DNA of 64,000 nt from DDH964 sp963763205 (GTDB lineage Bacteria > Desulfobacterota > Desulfuromonadia > Desulfuromonadales > DDH964). Under the pieces are notes generated by a model. That model was not told the origin of the DNA and made no database searches. It saw nothing but the letters and a program-made list of their open reading frames with translations. The translations under genes were made by a program, and so were the position numbers. Within the stretch, counting starts at the first letter, position 1; the number at the start of each line of letters is the position of its first letter. Positions 35,249-45,523 of this stretch are shown here, in pieces. The stretch covers positions 62,001 through 126,000 of the forward strand of contig CAVXNQ010000004.1 of assembly GCA_963763205.1 (NCBI GenBank). Direction: 5' to 3'.

Positions 35249-35417
35249 TTTGATTTTCCCGGCCCGCCTTTTCCGTGCCTGAGATTTGTGGCTTCCGGGC
35301 CACAGTGATTCGGCAAGAGGGCGGGCTTCTCTATTTGTTGCTGGCCTGCAGGCGGTCCCGCCGGGTATCCTCTCCCGGTTGTCGGGTGGCCTGACAGCGC
35401 CGTTTCGAACATTCCGT

Positions 35418-35500
35418 GCGAGAGTGGCGGAACTGGCAGACGCACTGGACTTAGGATCCAGCGGGCAACCGTGGGGGTTCGACTCCCCCCTCTCGCACCA
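35418..35500 (+). tRNA. tRNA-Leu (TAG)
   Basis: Acceptor GCGAGAG pairs with CTCTCGC. The anticodon loop CTTAGGA gives TAG, there is a variable arm of class II type, the T-loop GTTCGAC is present and CCA is encoded. Confidence 0.94.
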
Positions 35501-35622
35501 ACTCCTCCTGCTGCAACTCTGCTGCCGCGTGGCCGGCGCCAGGCACCTGCCCGGTTGGCCGCGGCGCCGCAACCATATTCCACAGCCTATTCCCCAGACC
35601 ATTCCAAGGTGAGGTAGAGACG

Positions 35623-36947
35623 ATGAACGTCAAGATAGAAGAGATCAGCAGCGTCCGTAAAAAACTCTCCTTCGAGCTTCCTGCCGAGCGGGTGGCGGCG
35701 GAGATCGACAAGGCTTATGGCAAGATCGCCAAATCGGCCAAGATTCCCGGGTTCCGCCCCGGTAAGGTGCCCCGCTCCATTCTCGAGCGGCAGTTCGCGC
35801 CGCAGATGGAGGAGCAGGTCCTTAGCCGGCTGATCAACGACTCCTATTTCAAGGCCCTGGTCGAACACCGGATTCTGCCGATCGCCGACCCGGAGATCGT
35901 CGACAGCAGCGTGATCGAAAAGGGGCAGCCGTTCCGCTATGAGGCCCACGTCGAGGTCAAACCGGAGTTCACCGCCAAAGACTACACCGGCCTCGAATTA
36001 AAGAAAGAGCAGTTCCAGGCCGATGCGGAATTGGTCGACAAGCGCCTTGAAGAGATGCGCGCGTCGCGGGCGGAGATGGTCGTATCGTCGCGGGAAAAAG
36101 CCCGCAGCGGCGATTCCGTGGTCATCGACTTCGAGGGATTCGTCAACGGCGAAGCCTTCGAAGGGGGGCGGCCGAAGGGCACCTGCTGGAGCTCGGTTCC
36201 GGGAGCTTCATCCCCGGTTTCGAAGAACAGTTGGAAGGGATGGAGCGGGGGCAGGAGAAGGAGGTCGCCGTGACCTTCCCCGCCGATTACGGCAATCAGG
36301 AACTGGCCGGCCAGGAGGCGACCTTCAAGGTGCGTCTGCAGGAGATCAAGGAAAAAGCACTGCCCGAGCTCGATGACGAATTCGCCAAGGGCTTCGGGCT
36401 GGAGTCCCTGGACGAACTGCGTTCCCGCCTCGAGGAAAGCTATCTCACCCAGGAGCGCAACCGCATCGACGGGGATCTGCGCGAACGGCTGATGGAGGCG
36501 CTGATCCAGGCCAACCCCATTGAGGTTCCCGAGTCGCTGGTTTCGGGCCAGCTCGACTACATGCTCGGCAACGTGCGTTCGCGGATGCAATCCCAGGGGA
36601 TGAGCCTGGAGATGCTCGGCATGGACGAGGAGAAGTTTCGCACCATGTACCGCGACACCGCGGTCAAGCAGGTGCAGGGGAGCCTGATCCTGGAGGCGAT
36701 CGGCCGCCAGGAGGAGCTGCAGGTTGAGCCGGAGGCGATCGATGATAAGCTTCAGCAAATCGCCGCCATGTCCAATGCTCCCCTCGATGTCGTCAAGCGT
36801 CACTACGGCAACGAGGAGGCCCGCCGCGGGCTGCTGGCACAGATGGCCGAGGAGAAGGTGATCGAGTTTTTGCTGGACAAGGCCAACATTGCAGAAGTGC
36901 CCAAACAGGACCTGGCTGCCGCCGAGTCCGCAGCCGGCGAGGAGTGA
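35623..36947 (+). CDS. tig: Trigger factor (one frameshift)
   Basis: The N-terminal ribosome-binding domain carries the signature GFRPGKVP. A PPIase domain (DSVVIDFEGFVNGEAF ... LELGSGSFIPGFEEQLEGM) and a long helical chaperone arm ending in AAGEE follow. The ribosome-associated chaperone and prolyl isomerase would be about 441 aa. One G appears to be missing from the six-G run at 36164-36169, which shifts EGG-AAEGHLLEL out of frame. In an essential-type housekeeping gene this is probably a sequence error. It is the first gene of the proteostasis series tig-clpP-clpX-lon. Confidence 0.93.
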
Positions 36948-36952
36948 ATCTC

Positions 36953-37537
36953 ATGACCCTGGTACCGATGGTGGTTGAGCAGACCGGGCGCGGCGAGCGT
37001 GCCTACGACATCTATTCGCGGCTGCTCAAGGACCGGATCATCTTTCTCGGCGGGGCGATCGAAGATCACATGGCCAACCTGGTCATCGCCCAGCTGCTCT
37101 TCCTCGAATCGGAAGACCCGGAAAAGGACATCCACCTCTACATCAACTCCCCCGGCGGGGTGGTGACGGCCGGCATGGCCATCTACGATACCATGCAATA
37201 TCTCAAGGCCCCGGTATCGACCATCTGCGTCGGCCAGGCGGCGAGCATGGGGGCGGTGCTGCTGGCGGCGGGAACGGCCGGCAAGCGCTTCGCCCTGCCC
37301 CACGCGCGGATCATGATCCACCAGCCCCTCGGCGGGTTCCAGGGGCAGGCCACCGACATCAATATCCATGCCCAGGAAATTCTGCGCATGCGCGATACCC
37401 TGAACGGCATCCTGGCCCGCCATACCGGGCAGAAACTGGAACGCATTGCGGCCGACACCGAGCGGGATTTCTTCATGGGTAGCGAGGCCGCAAAAAAGTA
37501 TGGTATCGTCGATGATATAGTGAAGAGCAAGGTCTGA
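36953..37537 (+). CDS. clpP: ATP-dependent Clp protease proteolytic subunit
   Basis: This 194-residue serine protease has the catalytic triad Ser98 (GQAASMGA), His123 (IMIHQPLGG) and Asp172 (ERDFFMG). It assembles as a tetradecamer degrading proteins delivered by ClpX. I choose ATG 36953 because GAGGAG lies 8 bases upstream. GTG 36944 would overlap the tig stop and add MNL. There are 25 bp to clpX. Confidence 0.96.
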   Translation: MTLVPMVVEQTGRGERAYDIYSRLLKDRIIFLGGAIEDHMANLVIAQLLFLESEDPEKDIHLYINSPGGVVTAGMAIYDTMQYLKAPVSTICVGQAASMGAVLLAAGTAGKRFALPHARIMIHQPLGGFQGQATDINIHAQEILRMRDTLNGILARHTGQKLERIAADTERDFFMGSEAAKKYGIVDDIVKSKV

Positions 37538-37562
37538 CTCACCCCTGAATGGAGGCAGTTTC

Positions 37563-38813
<1,251 letters not shown>

Positions 38814-38852
38814 ACGTCCTGAACCTCGACGCCAGAGAAAGGCCATTCAGTC

Positions 38853-41270
38853 ATGAGCGATAAGCAGGAACCTGCTCTCAAGGAAGTGGTCGAGTCCGGT
38901 CTGTTGCCGCTTCTTCCCCTCCGTGACATCGTCATCTTTCCGCACATGGTGACGCCGCTCTTTGTCGGCCGTCCCCGCTCCATCCAGGCCCTGGAATGGG
39001 CTATGGAGCGGGAGCGGGAAATCTTTCTCGCGACCCAGAAGGATCCTCGAACCGACGATCCGGATCTGGACGACATCTACCAATTCGGCAGCGTCGGCCA
39101 GATCATCCAGCTCCTCAAACTCCCCGACGGCACCGTCAAGGTTCTGATCGAGGGGAAACAGCGGGCCCGGATCGCCGAGGTCTCCAGCACCGAGGAATGT
39201 ATCTTTGTCGTTGCCGAACGGCTGCAGGACCTGCCGATTGAGTCTCCGGAGATCGAGGCGCTGCTGCGCAGTGTGCGGGATGCCTTCGAGGGCTATATCA
39301 ACCTGAGCAAGAAGGTGCCGCCGGAAATGGTGGCCTCGATTGCCGGTATCGCCGATCCCGGCCGGCTGGCCGACACCGTGATCGCCCAGGTCGGGGTGCC
39401 GATCGCCGAGAAGCAGGAACTGCTCGAGTTGATCCATCCCCAGGTACGCCTGGAGCGGCTCCTCTCCCTGCTGGAACGGGAAGTGGAGATCCTGCAGATC
39501 GAGAAGAAGATCCGCAACCGCGTCAAGAGCCAGATGGAGCGCAGCCAGAAGGAGTACTATCTCAACGAGCAGATGCGCGCCATCCAGAAGGAGCTCGGCG
39601 ACAAGGACGAGTTCAAGCAGGAACTGCGCGAACTCGAAGAAAAGATCAGCAAAAAGCGCATGTCGAAGGAAGCCACCGAAAAGGCCGACGGCGAACTGCG
39701 CAAGCTGAAGATGATGTCGCCGATGTCCGCCGAAGCGACCGTGGTCCGCAATTATCTCGACTGGCTCCTCTCCTTGCCGTGGCGGAAGGGAACCCGCGAC
39801 CGTCTCGACCTGGCTTTCGCGGAAAAGGTCCTCGAGGAGGATCATTACGGCCTGGAGCGGGTCAAGGAACGGATCATCGAGTACCTGGCGGTGCAGGCCC
39901 TGGTGAAGAAGATCAAGGGGCCGATCCTCTGTCTGGTCGGACCGCCCGGCGTCGGCAAGACCTCGCTGGGTCGCTCGGTGGCGCGCGCCCTGGGGCGGAA
40001 GTTCGTGCGGATCTCCCTCGGCGGGGTCCGCGACGAAGCGGAAATCCGCGGTCACCGGCGGACCTATATCGGCGCCATGCCGGGCAAGATCATCCAGAGC
40101 CTGCGCAAGGTCGGAGTGAAGAACCCGGTCTTCCTGCTCGATGAGATCGACAAGATGAGCACCGATTTCCGCGGCGACCCCTCGGCGGCGCTTCTGGAGG
40201 TTCTCGATCCGGAGCAGAACAGCACCTTCGGCGACCACTTTCTCGACATCGAATACGACCTGTCGAGCGTGCTTTTCATCGCCACCGCCAACACCCTCTT
40301 TTCGATACCCCGCCCCCTGCAGGACCGGATGGAGATCATCCGCATCGAGGGATACACGGAGGAGGAGAAGCTGCACATCGCCCGGCGCTATCTGGTGCCC
40401 AAGCAGCTCGAGGCCCATGGACTGGCTCCCGACCAGGTGCAGTTCGCCGAAACCGCACTCTACGAAATCATCCGCCGCTATACCCGGGAGGCGGGGGTGC
40501 GCAGCCTGGAACGGGAACTGGCCAATATCTGCCGCAAGGTGGCCAGGGAGCTGGTCAAGTCCGAAGACAAACAGCGGCGCTTCAATGTCGGTGTTGCCCA
40601 GGTCAAAAAGTATCTGGGCGTGCCGCGCTACAGTTACGGGGTCCGCGAAGAGGAACACCGGATCGGCATGGCGACCGGCCTTGCCTGGACCGAGGTTGGC
40701 GGCGAGATGCTGACCATTGAAACCGCGATTCTTCCCGGCCAGGGCAAGCTGACCATTACCGGCAAGCTGGGCGAGGTGATGCGCGAATCGGCCCAGGCGG
40801 CCCTGAGCTACGTTCGCTCCCGGTGGGCGGAGCTGGGACTGGATCGAGACTTCTATCAGAAACTCGATATCCACATCCACGTGCCGGAGGGGGCCATTCC
40901 CAAAGATGGACCCTCGGCCGGGATTACCATGGCCACCGCTCTGGCCTCGGCCCTGACGGGGCGAAGCGTCGACCGTGATCTGGCCATGACCGGGGAGATT
41001 ACGCTGCGCGGGCGGGTCCTGCCGATCGGCGGGTTGAAGGAAAAACTGCTGGCGGCAAAACGCGCGGGCATCGCCCGGGTTTTGATCCCCAAGGAAAACG
41101 AAAAAAACCTGGAAGACGTACCCGCGCAGATCCTCAAGGCCTTGACCGTTCTCCCGGTCGGGCACATGGATGAAGTGCTGGAAAGTGCCCTGCTGGTCCC
41201 CATGCCGCTGGTGCCATCTTCGGCTGCCGACGAGTACCGCTCGGAGGCCGAAGAACCGCTCCACCATTAG
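38853..41270 (+). CDS. lon: ATP-dependent protease Lon
   Basis: This 805-residue protein has an N-terminal substrate-binding LAN domain (LLPLLPLRDIVIFPHMVTPLFVGR), the AAA+ module with GPPGVGKTS and FLLDEIDKM, and the C-terminal protease domain with catalytic Ser688 (KDGPSAGITM) and a downstream Lys in GLKEKLLAAKRAG. The frame is intact. It is cytosolic quality control, forming the last gene of the tig-clpP-clpX-lon series. Confidence 0.97.
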   Translation: MSDKQEPALKEVVESGLLPLLPLRDIVIFPHMVTPLFVGRPRSIQALEWAMEREREIFLATQKDPRTDDPDLDDIYQFGSVGQIIQLLKLPDGTVKVLIEGKQRARIAEVSSTEECIFVVAERLQDLPIESPEIEALLRSVRDAFEGYINLSKKVPPEMVASIAGIADPGRLADTVIAQVGVPIAEKQELLELIHPQVRLERLLSLLEREVEILQIEKKIRNRVKSQMERSQKEYYLNEQMRAIQKELGDKDEFKQELRELEEKISKKRMSKEATEKADGELRKLKMMSPMSAEATVVRNYLDWLLSLPWRKGTRDRLDLAFAEKVLEEDHYGLERVKERIIEYLAVQALVKKIKGPILCLVGPPGVGKTSLGRSVARALGRKFVRISLGGVRDEAEIRGHRRTYIGAMPGKIIQSLRKVGVKNPVFLLDEIDKMSTDFRGDPSAALLEVLDPEQNSTFGDHFLDIEYDLSSVLFIATANTLFSIPRPLQDRMEIIRIEGYTEEEKLHIARRYLVPKQLEAHGLAPDQVQFAETALYEIIRRYTREAGVRSLERELANICRKVARELVKSEDKQRRFNVGVAQVKKYLGVPRYSYGVREEEHRIGMATGLAWTEVGGEMLTIETAILPGQGKLTITGKLGEVMRESAQAALSYVRSRWAELGLDRDFYQKLDIHIHVPEGAIPKDGPSAGITMATALASALTGRSVDRDLAMTGEITLRGRVLPIGGLKEKLLAAKRAGIARVLIPKENEKNLEDVPAQILKALTVLPVGHMDEVLESALLVPMPLVPSSAADEYRSEAEEPLHH

Positions 41271-41291
41271 GCTTGCGGCGGAAATATTCTC

Positions 41292-41321
41292 TTGACACTG
41301 TTTTTGTAACTCTGATATAAG
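41292..41321 (+). promoter_or_regulatory. Sigma70 promoter of HU gene
   Basis: TTGACA (41292-41297), an 18-bp spacer and TATAAG (41316-41321) lie about 50 bp before the HU start codon. The AT-rich context stands out from the coding region. Confidence 0.75.
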
Positions 41322-41372
41322 TATCGCGATTTCGGCAGGGCTTTAATAATCCCTAATACGTGGAGGTATGTT

Positions 41373-41645
41373 GTGACTAAAGCGGATCTTGTTAATGCGA
41401 TGGCGGAAAAAGCTGGTTTGAGCAAAACCGATGCCGAGAAAGCCCTCAAGGCGTTTGCCGATGCCGTGACGGATGCGCTCAAGGCCGGCGAGAAAGTCGC
41501 CCTGGTCGGGTTCGGCACCTTCAGCGTCAGCTCCCGCGCTGCCCGGACTGGCAAGAATCCCCAGACCGGTGCCAAGATTAACATCCCCGCCGCCAAGACC
41601 CCCAAGTTCAAGGCCGGCAAGGCCCTCAAGGACTCGGTGAACTGA
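41373..41645 (+). CDS. hup: DNA-binding protein HU
   Basis: This 90-residue protein is typical HU: MTKADLVNAMAEKAGLSKTDAEKALKAF, the GEKVALVGFGTFSV core, the DNA-arm region RAARTGKNPQTGAKINIPAAKTPKF and the C-terminal helix. The start is GTG behind TGGAGG. It is a nucleoid-associated dimer bending DNA. A sigma70 promoter lies upstream and a GC-rich hairpin downstream. Confidence 0.97.
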   Translation: MTKADLVNAMAEKAGLSKTDAEKALKAFADAVTDALKAGEKVALVGFGTFSVSSRAARTGKNPQTGAKINIPAAKTPKFKAGKALKDSVN

Positions 41646-41656
41646 TCTAGAAGTCT

Positions 41657-41683
41657 CATCCGCCGTACTGCCACCGGCGGATG
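41657..41683 (+). terminator. Hairpin downstream of HU
   Basis: CATCCGCCG-N9-CGGCGGATG forms a perfect 9-bp stem 12 bp after the HU stop. It lacks a T-run. Confidence 0.45.
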
Positions 41684-41692
41684 CGCCATAGG

Positions 41693-41755
41693 GAAATAGG
41701 AAACGGAAATAGCCGCCCCCGCTCCCTCGCAACGACTATTTTCTGTTTCCTATTT
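41693..41755. repeat. AT-rich inverted repeat between HU and tRNA-Asp
   Basis: gaaataggaaacggaaatag (41693-41712) and ctattttctgtttcctattt (41736-41755) are imperfect inverted copies around a GC-rich 23-bp loop. The style resembles the AT-rich inverted repeat at 26853-27042 but the sequence differs. Confidence 0.5.
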
Positions 41756-41769
41756 TCTGTCTCGGGAAT

Positions 41770-41846
41770 GGGGCTGTAGTAGAGTCGGTTACAACGCCGG
41801 CCTGTCACGCCGGAGGTCGCGGGTTCGAGTCCCGTCAGCCCCGCCA
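41770..41846 (+). tRNA. tRNA-Asp (GTC), copy 1
   Basis: Acceptor GGGGCTG pairs with CAGCCCC. The anticodon loop CTGTCAC gives GTC, the T-arm is GGTTCGAGTCC and CCA is encoded. It is identical over its length to copy 2. Confidence 0.95.
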
Positions 41847-41872
41847 TTCTCATCCCAGGCAAGCCAACGCGG

Positions 41873-41948
41873 GGGCGAATAGCTCAGCTGGGAGAGCATC
41901 GGCCTTACAAGCCGAGGGTCACAGGTTCGATCCCTGTTTCGCCCACCA
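41873..41948 (+). tRNA. tRNA-Val (TAC)
   Basis: Acceptor GGGCGAA pairs with TTCGCCC. TAGCTCAG is in the D-arm, the anticodon loop CTTACAA gives TAC, the T-arm is GGTTCGATCCC and CCA is encoded. Confidence 0.95.
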
Positions 41949-41980
41949 AAATTTTTCCTTGGCAGAACGGATAAGCTTAA

Positions 41981-42057
41981 GGGGCTGTAGTAGAGTCGGT
42001 TACAACGCCGGCCTGTCACGCCGGAGGTCGCGGGTTCGAGTCCCGTCAGCCCCGCCA
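41981..42057 (+). tRNA. tRNA-Asp (GTC), copy 2
   Basis: The sequence is identical to the tRNA-Asp at 41770, including the GCCATTCT that follows. The two copies flank the tRNA-Val. Confidence 0.95.
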
Positions 42058-42068
42058 TTCTTATCACC

Positions 42069-42107
42069 AAGAGGAGACGAACCTGAGAAGGTTCGCCTCC
42101 TCTTTTT
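42069..42107 (+). terminator. Intrinsic terminator of tRNA cluster
   Basis: AGAGGAGACGAACC pairs with GGTTCGCCTCCTCT around a short loop, followed by TTTTTT. This is a clear Rho-independent terminator. Confidence 0.85.
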
Positions 42108-42562
42108 TAAACTCACCCGCGCAGGTTCCCTCCCGGTTCCGTCTCTGGACTCCAGTCCTTAACGCCAATAGAGAAATATCGACTCCTTTAACCGGGTTTT
42201 GCCATGGAGGGTTGGCCGGGGCCACCGCCAGGGCTGCTCATTGGATCACGGGCTACCCTTTTGGGAGGTGGTTTGATTCGCCATCCCCTGCCGCCGGCGA
42301 AAACAGAAACTGGACCTTTACCGCGTTTAAGATATCTTTTAGAGAATATGGGGACGGTTGAAATTACCGCTAGGTGGCAACCGTTTTTCTCGATCGGCCT
42401 GAGGTCTTCGCCAGGAATTTGGGAAGTCCGGGTTGTCAGAGAGAATCTGTACCGGTATGCCGCTGTCCCCGATTTGCCGAGATCACGCCAGGCCTGCCAA
42501 AATCTTTAAGAGGTTGCGGTTTTATTCGAGTTTCCTGGAAATTGTGATAGTGTGGTCCGCCT
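42108..42562. other. 455-bp leader region of the T2SS operon
   Basis: No gene and no tRNA is recognised. It should contain the promoter and leader of the secretion operon. Short complementary segments suggest a structured leader (for example gggctacccttttgggaggtgg and ggttgaaattaccgctaggtggcaacc). I could not match it to the GEMM consensus or another known riboswitch, and found no sigma54 (GG-N10-GC) element I trust. Confidence 0.4.
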
Positions 42563-43771
42563 ATGCCAACCTACCTCTGTAAGCTCGGAACCGTTGACGG
42601 CCGGGTGCTTGAAAAAGAGTTCGAGGCCAGCAACCGTGACTTGCTCAGGGATAATCTTGAGTCTCAGGGTTTCTTTGTTTTTCGCATCCGGAAACTTGTT
42701 TTTCGTTCCCTCGTCCCCTCCCAGTTGTTCCGCCCCCGTCTCAACAGCCGGCGGTTTCTTGGATTCAACCAGGAATTGCTGGTCCTGTTGCGCTCGGGGT
42801 TGCCGATCCTGCAGATTCTCGACGTGCTCATCGAGCGCATGGAGTCAGGTTTTATGCTCGATGTCTTCCGGGATATCCGGGACGACATCAAGGCCGGCAG
42901 TTCCCTTTCCGAGGCGTTTAATAAATTTCCCAAAGTTTTTCCCCCCTTGTATATTGCTTCGTTCAAGGCTGGAGAACGGACAGGAGACCTGGTGCTGACT
43001 CTCGGTCGGTTCATTGCCTATCAGAAGCGGACTGAGGCACTCAAGGGTAAAATCCGCAATGCCTCCTTTTACCCCCTGCTGTTGACCCTGGCGGTGGCGG
43101 CTGTCCTCTCTTTCCTGATTTTCTATGTCATTCCCACCTTTACCCAGATCTATGCCGATGCCAAGGTGCAACTGCCCCTGGCGACGCGCCTGCTTCTCGG
43201 TTTCTCGCGGGGGGCAGTTTCCTCTTTACCCCTGGTTATTCCGTTGCTGGTTTTCGGCCTCCTGTTGCTCCGTGGCTTCCTGCGCAGCGAACGGGGGCTT
43301 CTGCTCATCGATCGGATCAAACTCGGCCTGCCGTTTTTCGGTGAACTTTTCTCCAGTTATTCCCTCTCGGCCTTCTGTCGTACCCTGGGGACGACGCTTT
43401 CCAGTGGACTGCCCATGGTGCCGGCCCTGCGCATGTCCGGCGGAACCCTCAACAACGGCGTGTTGGAGCGGCGGCTCGGCGCGGTGATTCAACGGGTTGA
43501 AGAGGGGGGATCCCTTTCGGGCGCCTTGGAGCCGAGCCGGATTTTTCCCCTTATCGCGTTGCGCATGGTGGGCATCGGCGAGACCAGCGGGGCGTTGGCC
43601 GACATGCTGACCGACGTGGCCGATTATTACGAGGGCGAGGTGGAGAAGCGTCTGGACCGGTTGACGACGATGATTGAACCCTTGATGATGCTCGTTATGG
43701 GATTGCTGGTCGGCGGGGTGGTGGTGGCCATGTACCTGCCGATCTTCCAGATGGCTTCCACCGTGCGTTGA
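42563..43771 (+). CDS. gspF: Type II secretion inner-membrane protein GspF
   Basis: This 402-residue protein has two tandem GspF domains, each followed by membrane segments: FNQELLVLLRSGLPILQILDVL ... FYPLLLTLAVAAVLSFLIFYVIPTF and AFCRTLGTTLSSGLPMVPAL ... PLMMLVMGLLVGGVVVAMYLPIF. It is the polytopic platform protein contacting the GspE ATPase and pseudopilin assembly. It is the first gene of the operon, 18 bp before gspE. Confidence 0.93.
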   Translation: MPTYLCKLGTVDGRVLEKEFEASNRDLLRDNLESQGFFVFRIRKLVFRSLVPSQLFRPRLNSRRFLGFNQELLVLLRSGLPILQILDVLIERMESGFMLDVFRDIRDDIKAGSSLSEAFNKFPKVFPPLYIASFKAGERTGDLVLTLGRFIAYQKRTEALKGKIRNASFYPLLLTLAVAAVLSFLIFYVIPTFTQIYADAKVQLPLATRLLLGFSRGAVSSLPLVIPLLVFGLLLLRGFLRSERGLLLIDRIKLGLPFFGELFSSYSLSAFCRTLGTTLSSGLPMVPALRMSGGTLNNGVLERRLGAVIQRVEEGGSLSGALEPSRIFPLIALRMVGIGETSGALADMLTDVADYYEGEVEKRLDRLTTMIEPLMMLVMGLLVGGVVVAMYLPIFQMASTVR

Positions 43772-43788
43772 ATCCTGAGGGGGTGGAA

Positions 43789-45523
43789 ATGGACTTCAAA
43801 CGCAAGAAAATTGGGGAAATTCTGGTCGAGCTGGGCGCCATCGCCCCGGCCGAAATCAACTTGATTCTTGCCCAGCAGGATCTCTCGGACAAGCGTTTCG
43901 GCGAAGTTGGAGTCAGCCGAGGGATTCTTCAGTGAAGATCTCCTCGCCCAGGCCCTGGCCCGGCAATTCAGGTTCGAGTTCCTGGACCTTGATTCCTTTG
44001 CCCCTGACCTTGAATTGATGGCTGAACTTCCTGCCGACCTGGCCCTGCGCTACCATTTCATCCCGGTACGGCGGGAGGGGGAGCGGCTGGTGGTGGCCGT
44101 TGCCGATCCCACCGATGTGCTGGCTCTCGATGGGCTGGAGGTCCAGCTCGGCGTGCCGTTGACCCTGATGGTGGCCGCCAAGGCCAAAATAGACCGCTTC
44201 CTGGAAAAAGGCGAGGCCGGCTCCAAGCGGGTCCTGCGCGAAGTTTCCGAGGACTTCAAGCTGCAGCTGGTCAAGGAGACGGAGAAAGGCGAGGAAGTCC
44301 TCTCGATCGAGAAGCTGACCGCCGACACCAGTCCGATCATCCGTCTCATCGACTCCACTCTCTATGACGCCCTGGTCAAGCGGGCCAGCGACATTCACAT
44401 CGAATCGAACCAGGAAGGGGTGATCATCAAGTACCGCGTCGACGGCCTGTTGTACCGTGCCACCGAGGCGCTCGACGGCCGCTTCCAGAGCCCGATCATT
44501 TCCCGGATCAAGGTCATGAGCGAGCTCGACATTTCCGAGCGCCGGATTCCCCAGGACGGGCGTTTCAAGGTGCGTATCGCCGGCAAGTCCATCGATTTTC
44601 GCGTGTCGATCATGCCGAGTATTTTCGGGGAAGACGCGGTCATCCGAATCCTCGACAAGGAGTCGATCGCCGCGGATCTCAAGGGCCTGACCCTCGAGGC
44701 TCTCGGCTTCAGCGACCGCGAACTGATCCGCTTCCGGCGCAAGATTCGCGAACCCTACGGCATGGTGCTGGTGACCGGTCCCACCGGCAGCGGCAAGACC
44801 ACCAGCCTCTATGCGGCCCTGCTTGAAATCAACAACCAGGAAGAGAAGATCATTACCATCGAAGACCCGGTGGAATATCAGGTCAAGGGCGTGGTGCAGA
44901 TTCCGGTGAACGAGAAAAAGGGGTTGACCTTTGCCCGCGGCCTGCGCTCTATTCTTCGCCATGACCCCGACAAGATCATGATCGGCGAGATTCGTGACCC
45001 CGAAACCGCGCAGATTGCCGTGCAGTCGGCCCTCACCGGGCACCTGGTCTTTACCACCGTTCATGCCAACAACGTGTTTGATGTCCTGGGGCGATTTCTG
45101 CACATGGGGATCGATCCCTACAATTTCGTCTCCTGTCTCAACTGCGTGGCGGCCCAGCGACTGGTCCGCAAGATCTGCCCGCATTGTCGACGGCAGGTCC
45201 CTGTCGATCCGCAACTGCTGATCGACTCCGGGCTCCAGGTGGAGAGTTGTGCCGATCGCATTTTTTACGAAGGAGCGGGTTGTGCGGAATGCCATGGCAC
45301 CGGGTATCTGGGGCGCAGTGCCATCGTCGAATTGCTGGAGTTGAACGACGAAATTCGGGAGTTGATCGTCAGCCGCGCCCCGATTGCCGAATTAAAACGG
45401 GCGGCACAGGCCTCGGGCACGGTCTTTTTACGGGAAGCAGCCCTGGAGAAGGTTTTTGCCGGGGTCACCACCCTGCGCGACATCAACCGGGTCACTTTTG
45501 TCGAGCCGACGGAGAGGCTATGA
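43789..45523 (+). CDS. gspE: Type II secretion ATPase GspE (one frameshift)
   Basis: The N-terminal segment MDFKRKKIGEILVELGAIAPAEINLILAQQ (a GspE/MshEN domain) is separated from the rest by a one-base insertion at about 43917-43918. Homology continues as EGFFSEDLLAQALARQF. The ATPase core has GPTGSGKTTSLYAALLEIN (Walker A), an Asp box ITIEDPVEYQV, and the zinc tetracysteine pair CPHC ... CAEC-HGTGYLGR. Corrected length is about 577 aa. It powers pseudopilus assembly. The stop overlaps the next ATG (ATGA). Confidence 0.92.

Noticed and set aside
34938..35500. tRNA cluster as an integration (att) site for a mobile element
   Set aside because: All four tRNAs are complete, no integrase gene is adjacent and no tRNA 3-prime end duplication was seen. 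The neighbouring genes are conserved core.
38847..41267. Minus-strand open frame of about 800 codons opposite lon
   Set aside because: Shadow of the Lon gene produced by high GC. No domain and no ribosome site.
41656..42162. Small open frames overlapping the tRNA genes
   Set aside because: They translate tRNA sequence and flanks (AGLTGLEPATSG-type text typical of spurious tRNA ORFs).
42108..42562. Third GEMM riboswitch upstream of the secretion operon
   Set aside because: I looked for the AAACC, GACG-x-AAA-GCC and terminal GTTACCGAAG elements on both strands and could not find them in order.
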